In this document: positions 47,231 through 59,306 of the stretch, in pieces
How the letters are laid out: each line of letters opens with the position of its first letter
Position numbering within the stretch: position 1 is the stretch's first letter
Assembly (NCBI RefSeq): GCF_023091745.1
Contig: NC_068920.1
Coordinates: 1,178,001-1,242,000 of the forward strand
DNA length: 64,000 nt
Reading direction: 5' to 3'
From: Budorcas taxicolor
Taxonomy: Eukaryota; Chordata; Mammalia; Artiodactyla; Bovidae
Position numbers and translations under genes: made by a program
The notes under the pieces: generated by a model
Databases searched by the model: none
Told to the model about the DNA's origin: nothing
What the model saw: the letters and a program-made list of their open reading frames with translations, nothing else

Positions 47231-48045
47231 GAACTCTTTCCCGACGAAGCAGGGAAAGGATCCCTCACCTCGAGCTACGAGGTGGAAACGGGGCACCTCT
47301 GGATATGGGCGGGACCCTCGTGTTTCTTCTCGAGTGGAGACGGGTATGTTGGGGAACTTCTTGATTTGAACCAAGGGTGTGAAGAACCCTTTCGAAGTTC
47401 CAGAGGTGAGATGTGATCAGCCTCGAAGCGCCTCAGCGGAAATGGGCCTCATCTCGCCTGGAGGGGAGAACCTCCTGGATTTTCTCGAGTTGCGGCAGGT
47501 TTTCTCGAGTTACGACGGGGACCTCAGGGACCCGCTCTGGTGGCCTCAGGAAAGGCCAGGCCCCATGCGTGTTGCTAGGTCCATCTCGGGATTCCTCTGC
47601 CGTCCATGCCGGGGCCTAAGACCCTGTGTGGAGTTTGGGCCGGAACCTGAGGATTCCTCTCCAGTGTTGCCATGGATCTTGGGGTGCTTCTGAGTCTCCC
47701 CAGGGGACTCAGGATTCGTCTCGTGTGGGGGCATGCACGTGCGCTTTCCTCCCGAGCTGCAGCAGTAGTGTCACGCTTCCTGTCACGTGGATCAAGGGAT
47801 CTGTGGCTTTCCCTCGAGGCTTTCCCTCGATGCTTTCCCACGGGGCTTTCCCTCAGGGCTGTGCCACGTGCCACCTTGGTGTGAGTCGATTCTCGGCATG
47901 AAAGACGAGCCGGTGAAGGGAAAAGAGGTTCCTCTGGAATGGACTGAGACATCTGGGGGACTCTTGGAATGGTGGCACGACCCTGGAGTTCCTCTCGCCG
48001 TTCCTGTTGAGAGGGCCTCATTCTGAGATGCGACGGGAAGGCCGG
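47231..48045. repeat. Satellite monomer 56 (HOR5 position 5)
   Basis: 815 bp, GAACTC, four 13-mers. Confidence 0.9.
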
Positions 48046-48847
48046 GAACTCTTTCCCGACGATGCAGGGAAAGAATCCCTTATCTCGAGCTACGAGGCGG
48101 AAACGGGGCTCCTCTGGATGTGGGCGGGACCCTCGTGTTTCCTCTCGAGTGGAAACGGGTATGTCGGGAACTTCTTGATTTGCACCAAGGGTGTGAAGGA
48201 CCCTTTCGAATTTACAGAGGTGAGGTGTGATCAGCCTCGAGACGCCTCAGCGGAAATGGGCCTCATCTCGCCTGGAGGGGAGAACCTCCTGGATTTTCTC
48301 GAGTTGCGTCAGGTCTCCTCGAGTTACGACGGGGACCTCAGGGACCCGCTCTAATGGCCTCAGGAAAGGCCTGTCCCCATGCGAGTTGCTAGGGGCCATC
48401 TCGGGATTCCTCTACCGTCCATGCCGGAGCCTAAGACCTTGTGTGGAGTCGAGGCCGGAACCTGAAGATTCCTCTCCAGTGTTGCAATGGATCTTGGGGT
48501 GCTCCTGAGTCTCCCCACGGGAGTAAGGCCTTGTCTCGAGTGGGGGCATGCACGTGTGCTGTCCTCGCTAGCTGCAGCAGCAGGTTCACGCTTCCTGTCA
48601 CGTGGATCAAGGGATCTGTGGCTTTCAATCGAAGCTTTCCCTCGAAGATTTTCCACAGGGCTGTGCCACCTGCCACCTTGGTGTGAGTCGATCCTCGGCG
48701 TGAAAGACGAGCCGGTAAAGGGAAAAGAGGTTCCTCTGGAATGGACTGAGACATCTGGGGGACTCTTGGAATGGTGGCACAACCCTGGAGTTCCTCTCGC
48801 CGTTCCTGTTGAGAGGGCCTCCTCTTGAGATGCGACGGGAAGGCCAG
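48046..48847. repeat. Satellite monomer 57 (HOR5 position 1)
   Basis: 802 bp, GAACTC, three 13-mers. GGGAAAGAATCCC loses the BamHI site. Confidence 0.9.
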
Positions 48848-49637
48848 GAATTCTTTCCCGAAGAAGCAGGGAAAGGATCCCTCACCTCGAGCTACTAGGC
48901 GGAAACGGGGCTCCTCTGGATGAGGGCGGGACCCTCGTGTTTCCTCTCCAGTGGAGACGGGTATGTCGGGGAACTTCTTAAGTTGCACCAAGTGTGTGAA
49001 GGACCCTTTCAACGTTCCAGAGGTAAGGTGTGATTAGCCCCCAGAAGCCTCTGCGGAAATGGGCCTCATCTCGCCTGGAGGGGAGAACCTCCTGGATTTT
49101 CTCGAGTTGCGGCAGGTCTTCTCGAGTTACGACGGGGACCTCAGGGACCCGCTCTGGTGGCCTCAGGAAGGGCCAGTCCCCATGCGAGTTGTTAGGGCCC
49201 ATCTCTGGATTCCTCTCCCGTCGATGACGGGGACTAAGACCTTGTGTGGAGTCGGGGCCGGAACCTGAGCATTCCTCTCCGGTGTTGACATGGATCTTGG
49301 GGTGCCTCTGAGTCTCCCCAGGGGAGTCAGGCCTCGTCTCGAGTGGGGGCATGCACGTGTGCTTTCCTCCCGAGCTGCAGCAGTAGGGTCACGCTTCCTG
49401 TCACGTGGATCAAGGGATCTGTGGCTTTGCTTCGAATCTTTCCCACAGGGCTGTGCCAAGTGCCACCTTGTTGTGAGTCGATCCTCGGCGTGAAAGACGA
49501 GCCGGTTAAGGGAAAAGAGGTTCCTCTGGAATGGACTGAGACATCTGGGGGACTTTTGGAATGGTGGCACGACCCTGGAGTTCCTCTCGCCGTTCCTGTT
49601 GAGAGGGCCTCCTCTTGAGATGCGACGGGAACGCCGG
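48848..49637. repeat. Satellite monomer 58 (HOR5 position 2)
   Basis: 790 bp, GAATTC, two 13-mers. AGCCCCCAGAAGCC matches monomer 44 rather than monomer 53. Confidence 0.9.
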
Positions 49638-50453
49638 GAATTCTTTCCTGACGAAGCAGGGAAAGGATCCCTCACCTCGAGCAACGAGGCGGAAACGGGG
49701 CTCCTCTGGATGTGGGCGGGACCCTAGTGTTTCCTCTCAAGTGGAGACGGGTATGTCGGGGAACTTCTTGAGTTGCACCAAGGGTGTGAAGGACCCTTTC
49801 GACGTTCCAGAGGTGAGGTGTGATTAGCCCCGAGAAGCCTCTGCTGAAATGGGCCTCATCTTGCCTGCAGGGGAGAACCTCCTGGATATTCTCTAGTTGC
49901 TGCAGGTCTTCTCGAGTTATGACGGGGACCTCAGGGACGCGCTCTCGTGGCCTCAGGAAGGGCCAGTCCCCATGGGAGTTGCTAGGGGTCATCTCGGGAT
50001 TCCTCTCCCGTCGATGCCGGGGCCTAAGACCTTGTGTGGAGTCGGGGCCGGAACCTGAGGATTCCTCTCCAGTGTTGACATGGATTTTGGGGTGCCTCTT
50101 AGTCTCTCCAGGGGAGTCAGGCCTCGTCTCGAGTGGGGGCATGCACGTGCGCTTCCCTCCCGAGCTGCCGCAGTAGGGTCACGCTTCCTGTCACGTGGAT
50201 CAAGGGATCTGTGGCTTTCCCTCGAGGTTTTCCCTCGAGGCTTTCCCACGAGGCTTTCCCACAGGGCTGTGCCAAGTGCCACCTTGGTGTGAGTCGATCC
50301 TCCGCGTGAAAGACGAGCCGGTGAAGGGAAAAGATGTTCCTCTGGAATGGACTGAGACATCTGGGGGACTCTTTCAATGGTGGCACGACCCTGGAGTTCC
50401 TCTCGCCGTTCCTGTTGAGACGGCCTCCTCTTGAGATGCGACGGGAACGCCGG
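49638..50453. repeat. Satellite monomer 59 (HOR5 position 3)
   Basis: 816 bp, GAATTC, four 13-mers. Last regular member of the third HOR copy. Confidence 0.9.
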
Positions 50454-51241
50454 GAATTCTTTCCCGACGAAGCAGGGAAAGGATCCCTCACCTTGAGCTA
50501 CGAGGCGGAAATGGGGCTCCTCTGGATGTGGGCGGGACCCTCGTGTTTCCTCTCGAGTGGAGACGGGTATGTCGGGGAACTTCTTGAGTTGCACCAAGGG
50601 TGTGAAGGACCCTTTCGACGTTCCAGAGGTGAGGTGTGATTAGCCCCGAGAAGCCTCTGCTGATATGGGCCTCATCTTGCCTGCAGGGGGGAACCTCCTG
50701 GATATTCTCTAGTTGCTGCAGGTCTTCTCTAGTTACGACAGGGACCTCAGGGACCCGCTCTGGTGGCCTCACGAAGGCCAATCCCCATGCGAGTTGCTAG
50801 GGGCCATCTCGGGATTCCTCTCCCGTCGATGACGGGGCCTAAGACCTTGTGTGGAATCGGGGCCGGAACCTGAGCATTCCTCTCCAGTGTTGACATGGAT
50901 CTTGGGGAGCCTCTGAGTCTCCCCAGGGGAGTCAGGCCTCGTCTCGAGTAGGGGCATGCACGTGCGCTTTCCTCCCGAGCTGCAGCAGTAGGGTCACGCT
51001 TCCTGTCACGTGGATCAAGGGATCTGTGGCTTTCCCTCGAGGCTTTCCCACAGGGCTACGCCAAGTGCCACCTTTGTGTGAGTCGATCCTCGGCGTGAAA
51101 GATGAGCCGGTGAAGGGAAAGGGGTTCCTCTGGAATGGACTGAGACATCTGGGGGACTCTTGGAATGGTGGCACGACCCTGGAGTTCCTCTCGCCGTTCC
51201 TGTTGAGAGGGCCTCCTCTTGAGATGCGACGGGAACGCCGG
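50454..51241. repeat. Satellite monomer 60 (end of HOR5)
   Basis: 788 bp, GAATTC, two 13-mers (51030-51055) where position 4 would have three. From about 50,650 it repeats a position-3-like segment (CTCTAGTTGCTGCAGG), so the HOR register is broken here. Confidence 0.9.
51030..51055. repeat. Internal 13-bp tandem repeat, contracted to 2 copies
   Basis: CTTTCCCTCGAGG followed by CTTTCCCACAGGG, 26 bp, in the 788-bp monomer 60. Confidence 0.92.
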
Positions 51242-52057
51242 GAATTCTTTCCCGAAGAAGCAGGGAAAGGATCCCTCACCTCGAGCTACGAGGTGAAAAC
51301 GGGGCTCCTCTGGATGTGGGCGGGACCCTCGTGTTTCCTCTCGAGTAGAGACGGGTATGTCGGGGAACTTCTTGAGTTGCACCAAGGGTGGGAAGGACAC
51401 TTTTGACGTTCCAAAGGTGAGGTGTGATTAGCACCAAGAAGCCTCTGCGGAAATGGGCCTCTTGTCGCCAGCAGGGGAGAACCTCCTGGATTTTCTCGAG
51501 TTGCGGCAGGTCTTCTCAAGTTACGACGGCGATCTCAGCGACCCGCTCTGGTGGCCTCAGGAAGGGCCAGTCCCCATTGGAGCGGCTAGGGGCCATCTCG
51601 GGATTCTTCTCCCGTCGATGCCGGGGAGTAAGACCTTGTGTGGAGTCGGGGTCGGAACCTGAGGATTCCTCTCCAGTGTTGACATGGATCTTGGGGTGCC
51701 TCTGAGTCTCCCCAGGGGAGTCAGGCTTCGTCTCGAGTGGGGGCATGCACATGCGCTTTACTCCCGAGCTGCAGCAGTAGGGTCACGCTTCCTGTCACGT
51801 GGATCAAGGGATCTGTGGTTTTCCCTCGAGGCTTTCCCTCGAGGCTTTCCCACGAGGCTTTCCCACAGGGCTGTGCCAAGTGCCACCTTGGTGTGAGTCG
51901 ATCCTCGGCGTGAAAGACGAGCCGGTGAAGGGAAAAGAGGTTCCTGTGGAATGGACTGAGACATCTGGGGGACTCTTGGAACGGTGGCACGACCCTGGAG
52001 TTCCTCTCGCCGTTCCTGTTGAGAGGGCCTCCTCTTGAGATGCGACGGGAACGCCGG
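51242..52057. repeat. Satellite monomer 61 (diverged linker)
   Basis: 816 bp, GAATTC, four 13-mers. Private changes such as TTGTCGCCAGCAGG and CATTGGAGCGGC. Lies between the two HOR domains. Confidence 0.9.
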
Positions 52058-52872
52058 GAAATCTTTCCCGACGAAGCAGGGAAAGGATCCCTCATCTCGA
52101 GCTACGAGGCGGAAACGGGGCTCCTCTGGATGTGGGCGGGACCCTCGTGTTTCCTCTCGAGTGGAGACGGGTATGTCGGGGAACTTCTTGAGTTGCACCA
52201 AGGGTGTGAGGGACCCTTTCGAAGTTCCAGAGGTGAGGTGTGATTAGCCCCGAGAAGCCTCTGCGGAAATGGGCCTCCTCTCGCCTGGAGGGGAGAACCT
52301 CCTAGATTTTCTCGAGTTGCGGTAGGTCTTCTCGAGTTACGATGGGGACCACAGGGACCCGCACTGTTGGCCTCAGGAACGGCCAGTCCCCATGCGAGTT
52401 GCTAGGGGCCATCTCGGGATTCCTCTCCCGTCGATGCCGGGGCCTAAGACCTTGTGTGGATCTGGGCCTGAACCTGAGCATTCCTCTCCAGTGTTGACAT
52501 GGATCTTGGGGTGCCTCTGAGTCTCCCCAGGGGAGTCAGGCCTCGTCTAGATTGGGGGCATGCTCGTGCGATTCCCTCCCGAGCTGCAGCAGTAGGGTCA
52601 CGCTTCCTGTCACGTGGATCAAGGGATCTGTAGCTTTCCCTCGAGGCTTTCCCTCGAGGCTTTCCCACGAGGCTTTCCCACAGGGCTGTGCCAAGTGCCA
52701 CCTTGGCGTGAGTCGATCCTCGGCGTGAAAGACGAGGCGGTGAAGGGAAAAGAGGTTCCTCTGGAATGGACTGAGACATCTGGGGGACTCTTGGAATGGC
52801 GGCACGACCCTGGAGTTCCTCTCGCCGTTCCTGTTGAGAGGGCCTCCTCTTGAAATGCGACAGGAACGCCGG
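52058..52872. repeat. Satellite monomer 62 (HOR3 type a)
   Basis: 815 bp, GAAATC (no EcoRI, unique in the window), four 13-mers. Confidence 0.9.
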
Positions 52873-53675
52873 GAATTCTTTCCCGACGAAGCAGGGAAAG
52901 GATCCCTCATCTCGAGCTACGAGGCGGAAACGGGGCTCCTCTGGATGTGGGCGGGACCCTCGTGTTTCCTCTCGAGTGGAGACGGGTATGTCGGGGAACT
53001 TCTTGAGTTGCACCAAGGGTGGGAAGGACCCTTTCGACGTTCCAGAGGTGAGGTGTGATTAGCCCCGAGAAGCCTCTGCGGAAATGAGCCTCATCTCGCC
53101 TGCAGGGGAGAACCTCCTGGATATTCTCGAGTTGCGGCAGGTCTTCTCGAGTTATGACGGGGACCTCAGGGACCCGCTCTGGTGGCCTCAGGAAGGGCCA
53201 GTCCCCATGCAAGTTGCTAGGGGCCATCTCGGCATTCCTCTCCCATCGATGCCGGGGCCTAAGACCTTGTGTGGAGTCGGGGCCGGAACCTCAGGATTCC
53301 TCTCCAGTGTTGACATGGATCTTGGGGTGCCTCTGAGTCTCCCCAGGGGAGTCAGGCCTCGTCTCGAGTGGGGGCATGCACGTGCGATTCCCTCCCGAGC
53401 TGCAGCAGTAGGGTCACGCTTCCTGTCACGTGGATCAAGGGATCTGTGGCTTTCCCTCGAGGCTTTCCCTCGAGGCTTTCCCACAGGGCTGTGCCAAGTG
53501 CCACCTTGGTGTGAGTCGATCCTCGGCGTGAAAGACGAGCCAGTGAAGGGAAAAGAGGTTCCTCTGGAATGGACTGAGACATCTGGGGGACTCTTGGAAT
53601 GGTGGCACGACCCTGGAGTTCCTCTCGCCCTTCCTGTTGAGAGGGCCTCCTCTTGAGATGCGACGGGAACGCCGG
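52873..53675. repeat. Satellite monomer 63 (HOR3 type b)
   Basis: 803 bp, GAATTC, three 13-mers. Confidence 0.9.
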
Positions 53676-54465
53676 GAATTCTTTCCCGACTAAGCAGGGA
53701 AAGGATCCCTCATCTCGAGCTACGAGGCGGAAACGGGGCTCCTCTGGATGTGGGCGTGACCCTCGTGTATCCTCTCGAGTGGGGACGGGTATGTCGGGGA
53801 ACTTCTTGAGTTGCCCCAAGGGTGTTAAGGACCCTTTCGAAGTTCCAGAGGTGAGGTGTGATTAGCCCCGAGACGCCTCTGCGGAAATGGGCCTCCTCTC
53901 GTCTGGAGGGGAGAACCTCCTGGATATTCTTGAGTTGCGGCAGGTCTTCTCGAGTTACGACGGGGAACTCAGGGACCCGCTCTGGTGGCCTCAGGAAGGG
54001 CCAGTCCCCATGCGAGTTGCTAGGGGCCATCTCGGGATTCCTCTCCCGTCGATGCCGGCGCCTAAGACCTTGTGTGGAGTCGGGGCCTGAACCTGAGCAT
54101 TCCTCTCCAGTGTTGACATGGATCTTGGGTTGCCTCTGAGTCTCCCCAGGGGAGTCAGGCCTCGTCTCGAGTGGGGGCTTGCACGTGCGCTTCCCTCCCG
54201 AGCTGCAGCAGTAGGGTCATGCTTCCTGTCACGTGGATCAAGGGATCTGTGGCTTTCCCACGAGGCTTTCCCACCGGGCTGTGCCAAGTGCCACCTTGGT
54301 GTGAGTCGATCCTCGGCGTGAAAGACGAGCCGGTGAAGGGAAAAGAGGTTCCTCTGGAATGGACTGAGACATCTAGGGGACTCTTGGAATGGTGGCACCC
54401 CCCTGGAGTTCCTCTCGCCGTTCCTGTTGAGAGGGTCTCCTCTTGAGATGCGACGGGAACGCCGG
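53676..54465. repeat. Satellite monomer 64 (HOR3 type c)
   Basis: 790 bp, GAATTC, two 13-mers (54253-54278). Loop variant CCCGACTAAGC. Confidence 0.9.
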
Positions 54466-55280
54466 GAATTCTTTCCCGACGAAGCAGGGAAAGGATCCCT
54501 CATCTCGAGCTACGAGGCGGAAACGGGGCTCCTCTGGATGTGGGCGGGACCCTCGTGTTTCCTCTCGAGTGGAGACGGGTATGTCGGGGAACTTCTTGAG
54601 TTGCACCAAGGGTGTGAGGGACCCTTTCGAAGTTCCAGAGGTGAGGTGTGATTAGCCCCGAGAAGCCTCTGCGGAAATGGGCCTCCTCTCGCCTGGAGGG
54701 GAGAACCTCCTAGATTTTCTCGAGTTGCGGTAGGTCTTCTCGAGTTACGATGGGGACCACAGGGACCCGCACTGTTGGCCTCAGGAACGGCCAGTCCCCA
54801 TGCGATTTGCTAGGGGCCATCTCGGGATTCCTCTCCCGTCGATGCCGGGGCCTAAGACCTTGTGTGGATCTGGGCCTGAACCTGAGCATTCCTCTCCAGT
54901 GTTGACATGGATCTTGGGGTGCCTCTGAGTCTCCCCAGGGGAGTCAGGCCTCGTCTCTGGTGGGGGCATGCACGTGCGATTCCCTCCCGAGCTGCAGCAG
55001 TAGGGTCACGCTTCCTGTCACGTGGATCAAGGGATCTGTAGCTTTCCCTCGAGGCTTTCCCTCGAGGCTTTCCCACGAGGCTTTCCCACAGGGCTGTGCC
55101 AAGTGCCACCTTGGCGTGAGTCGATCCTCGGCGTGAAAGACGAGCCGGTGAAGGGAAAAGAGGTTCCTCTGGAATGGACTGAGACATCTGGGGGACTCTT
55201 GGAATGGCGGCACGACCCTGGAGTTCCTCTCGCCGTTCCTGTTGAGAGGGCCTCCTCTTGAAATGCGACAGGAACGCCGG
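54466..55280. repeat. Satellite monomer 65 (HOR3 type a)
   Basis: 815 bp, GAATTC, four 13-mers. Confidence 0.9.
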
Positions 55281-56083
55281 GAATTCTTTCCCGACGAAGC
55301 AGGGAAAGGATCCCTCATCTCGAGCTACGAGGCGGAAACGGGGCTCCTCTGGATGTGGGCGGGACCCTCGTGTTTCCTCTCGAGTGGAGACGGGTATGTC
55401 GGGGAACTTCTTGAGTTGCACCAAGGGTGGGAAGGACCCTTTCGACGTTCCAGAGGTGAGGTGTGATTAGCCCCGAGAAGCCTCTGCGGAAATGAGCCTC
55501 ATCTCGCCTGCAGGGGAGAACCTCCTGGATATTCTCGAGTTGCGGCAGGTCTTCTCGAGTTATGACGGGGACCTCAGGGACCCGCTCTGGTGGCCTCAGG
55601 AAGGGCCAGTCCCCATGCAAGTTGCTAGGGGCCATCTCGGCATTCCTCTCCCATCGATGCCGGGGCCTAAGACCTTGTGTGGAGTCGGGGCCGGAACCTC
55701 AGGATTCCTCTCCAGTGTTGACATGGATCTTGGGGTGCCTCTGAGTCTCCCCAGGGGAGTCAGGCCTCGTCTCGAGTGGGGGCATGCACGTGCGATTCCC
55801 TCCCGAGCTGCAGCAGTAGGGTCACGCTTCCTGTCACGTGGATCAAGGGATCTGTGGCTTTCCCTCGAGGCTTTCCCTCGAGGCTTTCCCACAGGGCTGT
55901 GCCAAGTGCCACCTTGGTGTGAGTCGATCCTCGGCGTGAAAGACGAGCCAGTGAAGGGAAAAGAGGTTCCTCTGGAATGGACTGAGACATCTGGGGGACT
56001 CTTGGAATGGTGGCACGACCCTGGAGTTCCTCTCGCCCTTCCTGTTGAGAGGGCCTCCTCTTGAGATGCGACGGGAACGCCGG
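55281..56083. repeat. Satellite monomer 66 (HOR3 type b)
   Basis: 803 bp, GAATTC, three 13-mers. No difference from monomer 63 was seen along the long open frame they share. Confidence 0.9.
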
Positions 56084-56873
56084 GAATTCTTTCCCGACTA
56101 AGCAGGGAAAGGATCCCTCATCTCGAGCTACGAGGCGGAAACGGGGCTCCTCTGGATGTGGGCGTGACCCTCGTGTATCCTCTCGAGTGGGGACGGGTAT
56201 GTCGGGGAACTTCTTGAGTTGCCCCAAGGGTGTTAAGGACCCTTTCGAAGTTCCAGAGGTGAGGTGTGATTAGCCCCGAGACGCCTCTGCGGAAATGGGC
56301 CTCCTCTCGTCTGGAGGGGAGAACCTCCTGGATATTCTTGAGTTGCGGCAGGTCTTCTCGAGTTACGACGGGGAACTCAGGGACCCGCTCTGGTGGCCTC
56401 AGGAAGGGCCAGTCCCCATGCGAGTTGCTAGGGGCCATCTCGGGATTCCTCTCCCGTCGATGCCGGCGCCTAAGACCTTGTGTGGAGTCGGGGCCTGAAC
56501 CTGAGCATTCCTCTCCAGTGTTGACATGGATCTTGGGGTGCCTCTGAGTCTCCCCAGGGGAGTCAGGCCTCGTCTCGAGTGGGGGCTTGCACGTGCGCTT
56601 CCCTCCCGAGCTGCAGCAGTAGGGTCATGCTTCCTGTCACGTGGATCAAGGGATCTGTGGCTTTCCCACGAGGCTTTCCCACCGGGCTGTGCCAAGTGCC
56701 ACCTTGGTGTGAGTCGATCCTCGGCGTGAAAGACGAGCCGGTGAAGGGAAAAGAGGTTCCTCTGGAATGGACTGAGACATCTAGGGGACTCTTGGAATGG
56801 TGGCACCCCCCTGGAGTTCCTCTCGCCGTTCCTGTTGAGAGGGTCTCCTCTTGAGATGCGACGGGAACGCCGG
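56084..56873. repeat. Satellite monomer 67 (HOR3 type c)
   Basis: 790 bp, GAATTC, two 13-mers. Confidence 0.9.
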
Positions 56874-57688
56874 GAATTCTTTCCCGACGAAGCAGGGAAA
56901 GGATCCCTCATCTCGAGCTACGAGGCGGAAACGGGGCTCCTCTGGATGTGGGCGGGACCCTCGTGTTTCCTCTCGAGTGGAGACGGGTATGTCGGGGAAC
57001 TTCTTGAGTTGCACCAAGGGTGTGAGGGACCCTTTCGAAGTTCCAGAGGTGAGGTGTGATTAGCCCCGAGAAGCCTCTGCGGAAATGGGCCTCCTCTCGC
57101 CTGGAGGGGAGAACCTCCTAGATTTTCTCGAGTTGCGGTAGGTCTTCTCGAGTTACGATGGGGACCACAGGGACCCGCACTGTTGGCCTCAGGAACGGCC
57201 AGTCCCCATGCGATTTGCTAGGGGCCATCTCGGGATTCCTCTCCCGTCGATGCCGGGGCCTAAGACCTTGTGTGGATCTGGGCCTGAACCTGAGCATTCC
57301 TCTCCAGTGTTGACATGGATCTTGGGGTGCCTCTGAGTCTCCCCAGGGGAGTCAGGCCTCGTCTCTGGTGGGGGCATGCACGTGCGATTCCCTCCCGAGC
57401 TGCAGCAGTAGGGTCACGCTTCCTGTCACGTGGATCAAGGGATCTGTAGCTTTCCCTCGAGGCTTTCCCTCGAGGCTTTCCCACGAGGCTTTCCCACAGG
57501 GCTGTGCCAAGTGCCACCTTGGCGTGAGTCGATCCTCGGCGTGAAAGACGAGCCGGTGAAGGGAAAAGAGGTTCCTCTGGAATGGACTGAGACATCTGGG
57601 GGACTCTTGGAATGGCGGCACGACCCTGGAGTTCCTCTCGCCGTTCCTGTTGAGAGGGCCTCCTCTTGAAATGCGACAGGAACGCCGG
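56874..57688. repeat. Satellite monomer 68 (HOR3 type a)
   Basis: 815 bp, GAATTC, four 13-mers. Confidence 0.9.
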
Positions 57689-58491
57689 GAATTCTTTCCC
57701 GACGAAGCAGGGAAAGGATCCCTCATCTCGAGCTACGAGGCGGAAACGGGGCTCCTCTGGATGTGGGCGGGACCCTCGTGTTTCCTCTCGAGTGGAGACG
57801 GGTATGTCGGGGAACTTCTTGAGTTGCACCAAGGGTGGGAAGGACCCTTTCGACGTTCCAGAGGTGAGGTGTGATTAGCCCCGAGAAGCCTCTGCGGAAA
57901 TGAGCCTCATCTCGCCTGCAGGGGAGAACCTCCTGGATATTCTCGAGTTGCGGCAGGTCTTCTCGAGTTATGACGGGGACCTCAGGGACCCGCTCTGGTG
58001 GCCTCAGGAAGGGCCAGTCCCCATGCAAGTTGCTAGGGGCCATCTCGGCATTCCTCTCCCATCGATGCCGGGGCCTAAGACCTTGTGTGGAGTCGGGGCC
58101 GGAACCTCAGGATTCCTCTCCAGTGTTGACATGGATCTTGGGGTGCCTCTGAGTCTCCCCAGGGGAGTCAGGCCTCGTCTCGAGTGGGGGCATGCACGTG
58201 CGATTCCCTCCCGAGCTGCAGCAGTAGGGTCACGCTTCCTGTCACGTGGATCAAGGGATCTGTGGCTTTCCCTCGAGGCTTCCCCTCGAGGCTTTCCCAC
58301 AGGGCTGTGCCAAGTGCCACCTTGGTGTGAGTCGATCCTCGGCGTGAAAGACGAGCCAGTGAAGGGAAAAGAGGTTCCTCTGGAATGGACTGAGACATCT
58401 GGGGGACTCTTGGAATGGTGGCACGACCCTGGAGTTCCTCTCGCCCTTCCTGTTGAGAGGGCCTCCTCTTGAGATGCGACGGGAACGCCGG
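57689..58491. repeat. Satellite monomer 69 (HOR3 type b)
   Basis: 803 bp, GAATTC, three 13-mers. The second 13-mer is CTTCCCCTCGAGG, shared only with monomer 71. Confidence 0.9.
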
Positions 58492-59306
58492 GAATTCTTT
58501 CCCGACTAAGCAGGGAAAGGATCCCTCATCTCGAGCTACGAGGCGGAAACGGGGCTCCTCTGGATGTGGGCGTGACCCTCGTGTATCCTCTCGAGTGGGG
58601 ACGGGTATGTCGGGGAACTTCTTGAGTTGCACCAAGGGTGTGAGGGACCCTTTCGAAGTTCCAGAGGTGAGGTGTGATTAGCCCCGAGAAGCCTCTGCGG
58701 AAATGGGCCTCCTCTCGCCTGGAGGGGAGAACCTCCTAGATTTTCTCGAGTTGCGGTAGGTCTTCTCGAGTTACGATGGGGACCACAGGGACCCGCACTG
58801 TTGGCCTCAGGAACGGCCAGTCCCCATGCGAGTTGCTAGGGGCCATCTCGGGATTCCTCTCCCGTCGATGCCGGGGCCTAAGACCTTGTGTGGATCTGGG
58901 CCTGAACCTGAGCATTCCTCTCCAGTGTTGACATGGATCTTGGGGTGCCTCTGAGTCTCCCCAGGGGAGTCAGGCCTCGTCTCTGGTGGGGGCATGCACG
59001 TGCGATTCCCTCCCGAGCTGCAGCAGTAGGGTCACGCTTCCTGTCACGTGGATCAAGGGATCTGTAGCTTTCCCTCGAGGCTTTCCCTCGAGGCTTTCCC
59101 ACGAGGCTTTCCCACAGGGCTGTGCCAAGTGCCACCTTGGCGTGAGTCGATCCTCGGCGTGAAAGACGAGCCGGTGAAGGGAAAAGAGGTTCCTCTGGAA
59201 TGGACTGAGACATCTGGGGGACTCTTGGAATGGCGGCACGACCCTGGAGTTCCTCTCGCCGTTCCTGTTGAGAGGGCCTCCTCTTGAAATGCGACAGGAA
59301 CACCGG
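58492..59306. repeat. Satellite monomer 70 (HOR3 c/a hybrid)
   Basis: 815 bp, GAATTC, four 13-mers. The first ~108 bp carry type c markers (CCCGACTAAGC, GGCGTGACCC, GTATCCTC, GTGGGGACGG). From 58,631 on all markers are type a. An unequal crossover product. Confidence 0.92.

Larger units (their letters stand above)
44120..48144. repeat. Five-monomer higher-order repeat, copy 2
   Basis: 4,025 bp, the only copy with intact ends on both sides. 13-mer counts 3-2-4-3-4. Two neighbouring monomers (51/52 in copy 1, 56/57 in copies 2/3) lack the EcoRI site, so EcoRI would cut a ~2.42-kb trimer from each copy. Confidence 0.92.
48145..50640. repeat. Five-monomer higher-order repeat, copy 3 (truncated)
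   Basis: About 2.5 kb, counts 3-2-4 and then the register is lost. Downstream of about 50,640 the sequence returns to a position-3-like segment rather than entering position 4. Confidence 0.88.
52058..54465. repeat. Three-monomer higher-order repeat, copy 1
   Basis: 2,408 bp, monomers a-b-c with 13-mer counts 4-3-2 and lengths 815-803-790. Copy 2 follows at exactly the same spacing. Confidence 0.93.
54466..56873. repeat. Three-monomer higher-order repeat, copy 2
   Basis: 2,408 bp, the same three lengths as copy 1 with very few differences, so this is a young duplication. Confidence 0.93.
56874..58491. repeat. Three-monomer higher-order repeat, copy 3 (one monomer lost)
   Basis: 1,618 bp. 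Only a and b remain. The c monomer is fused into the next a (monomer 70). The loss equals the 790 bp of a type c monomer. Confidence 0.92.
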
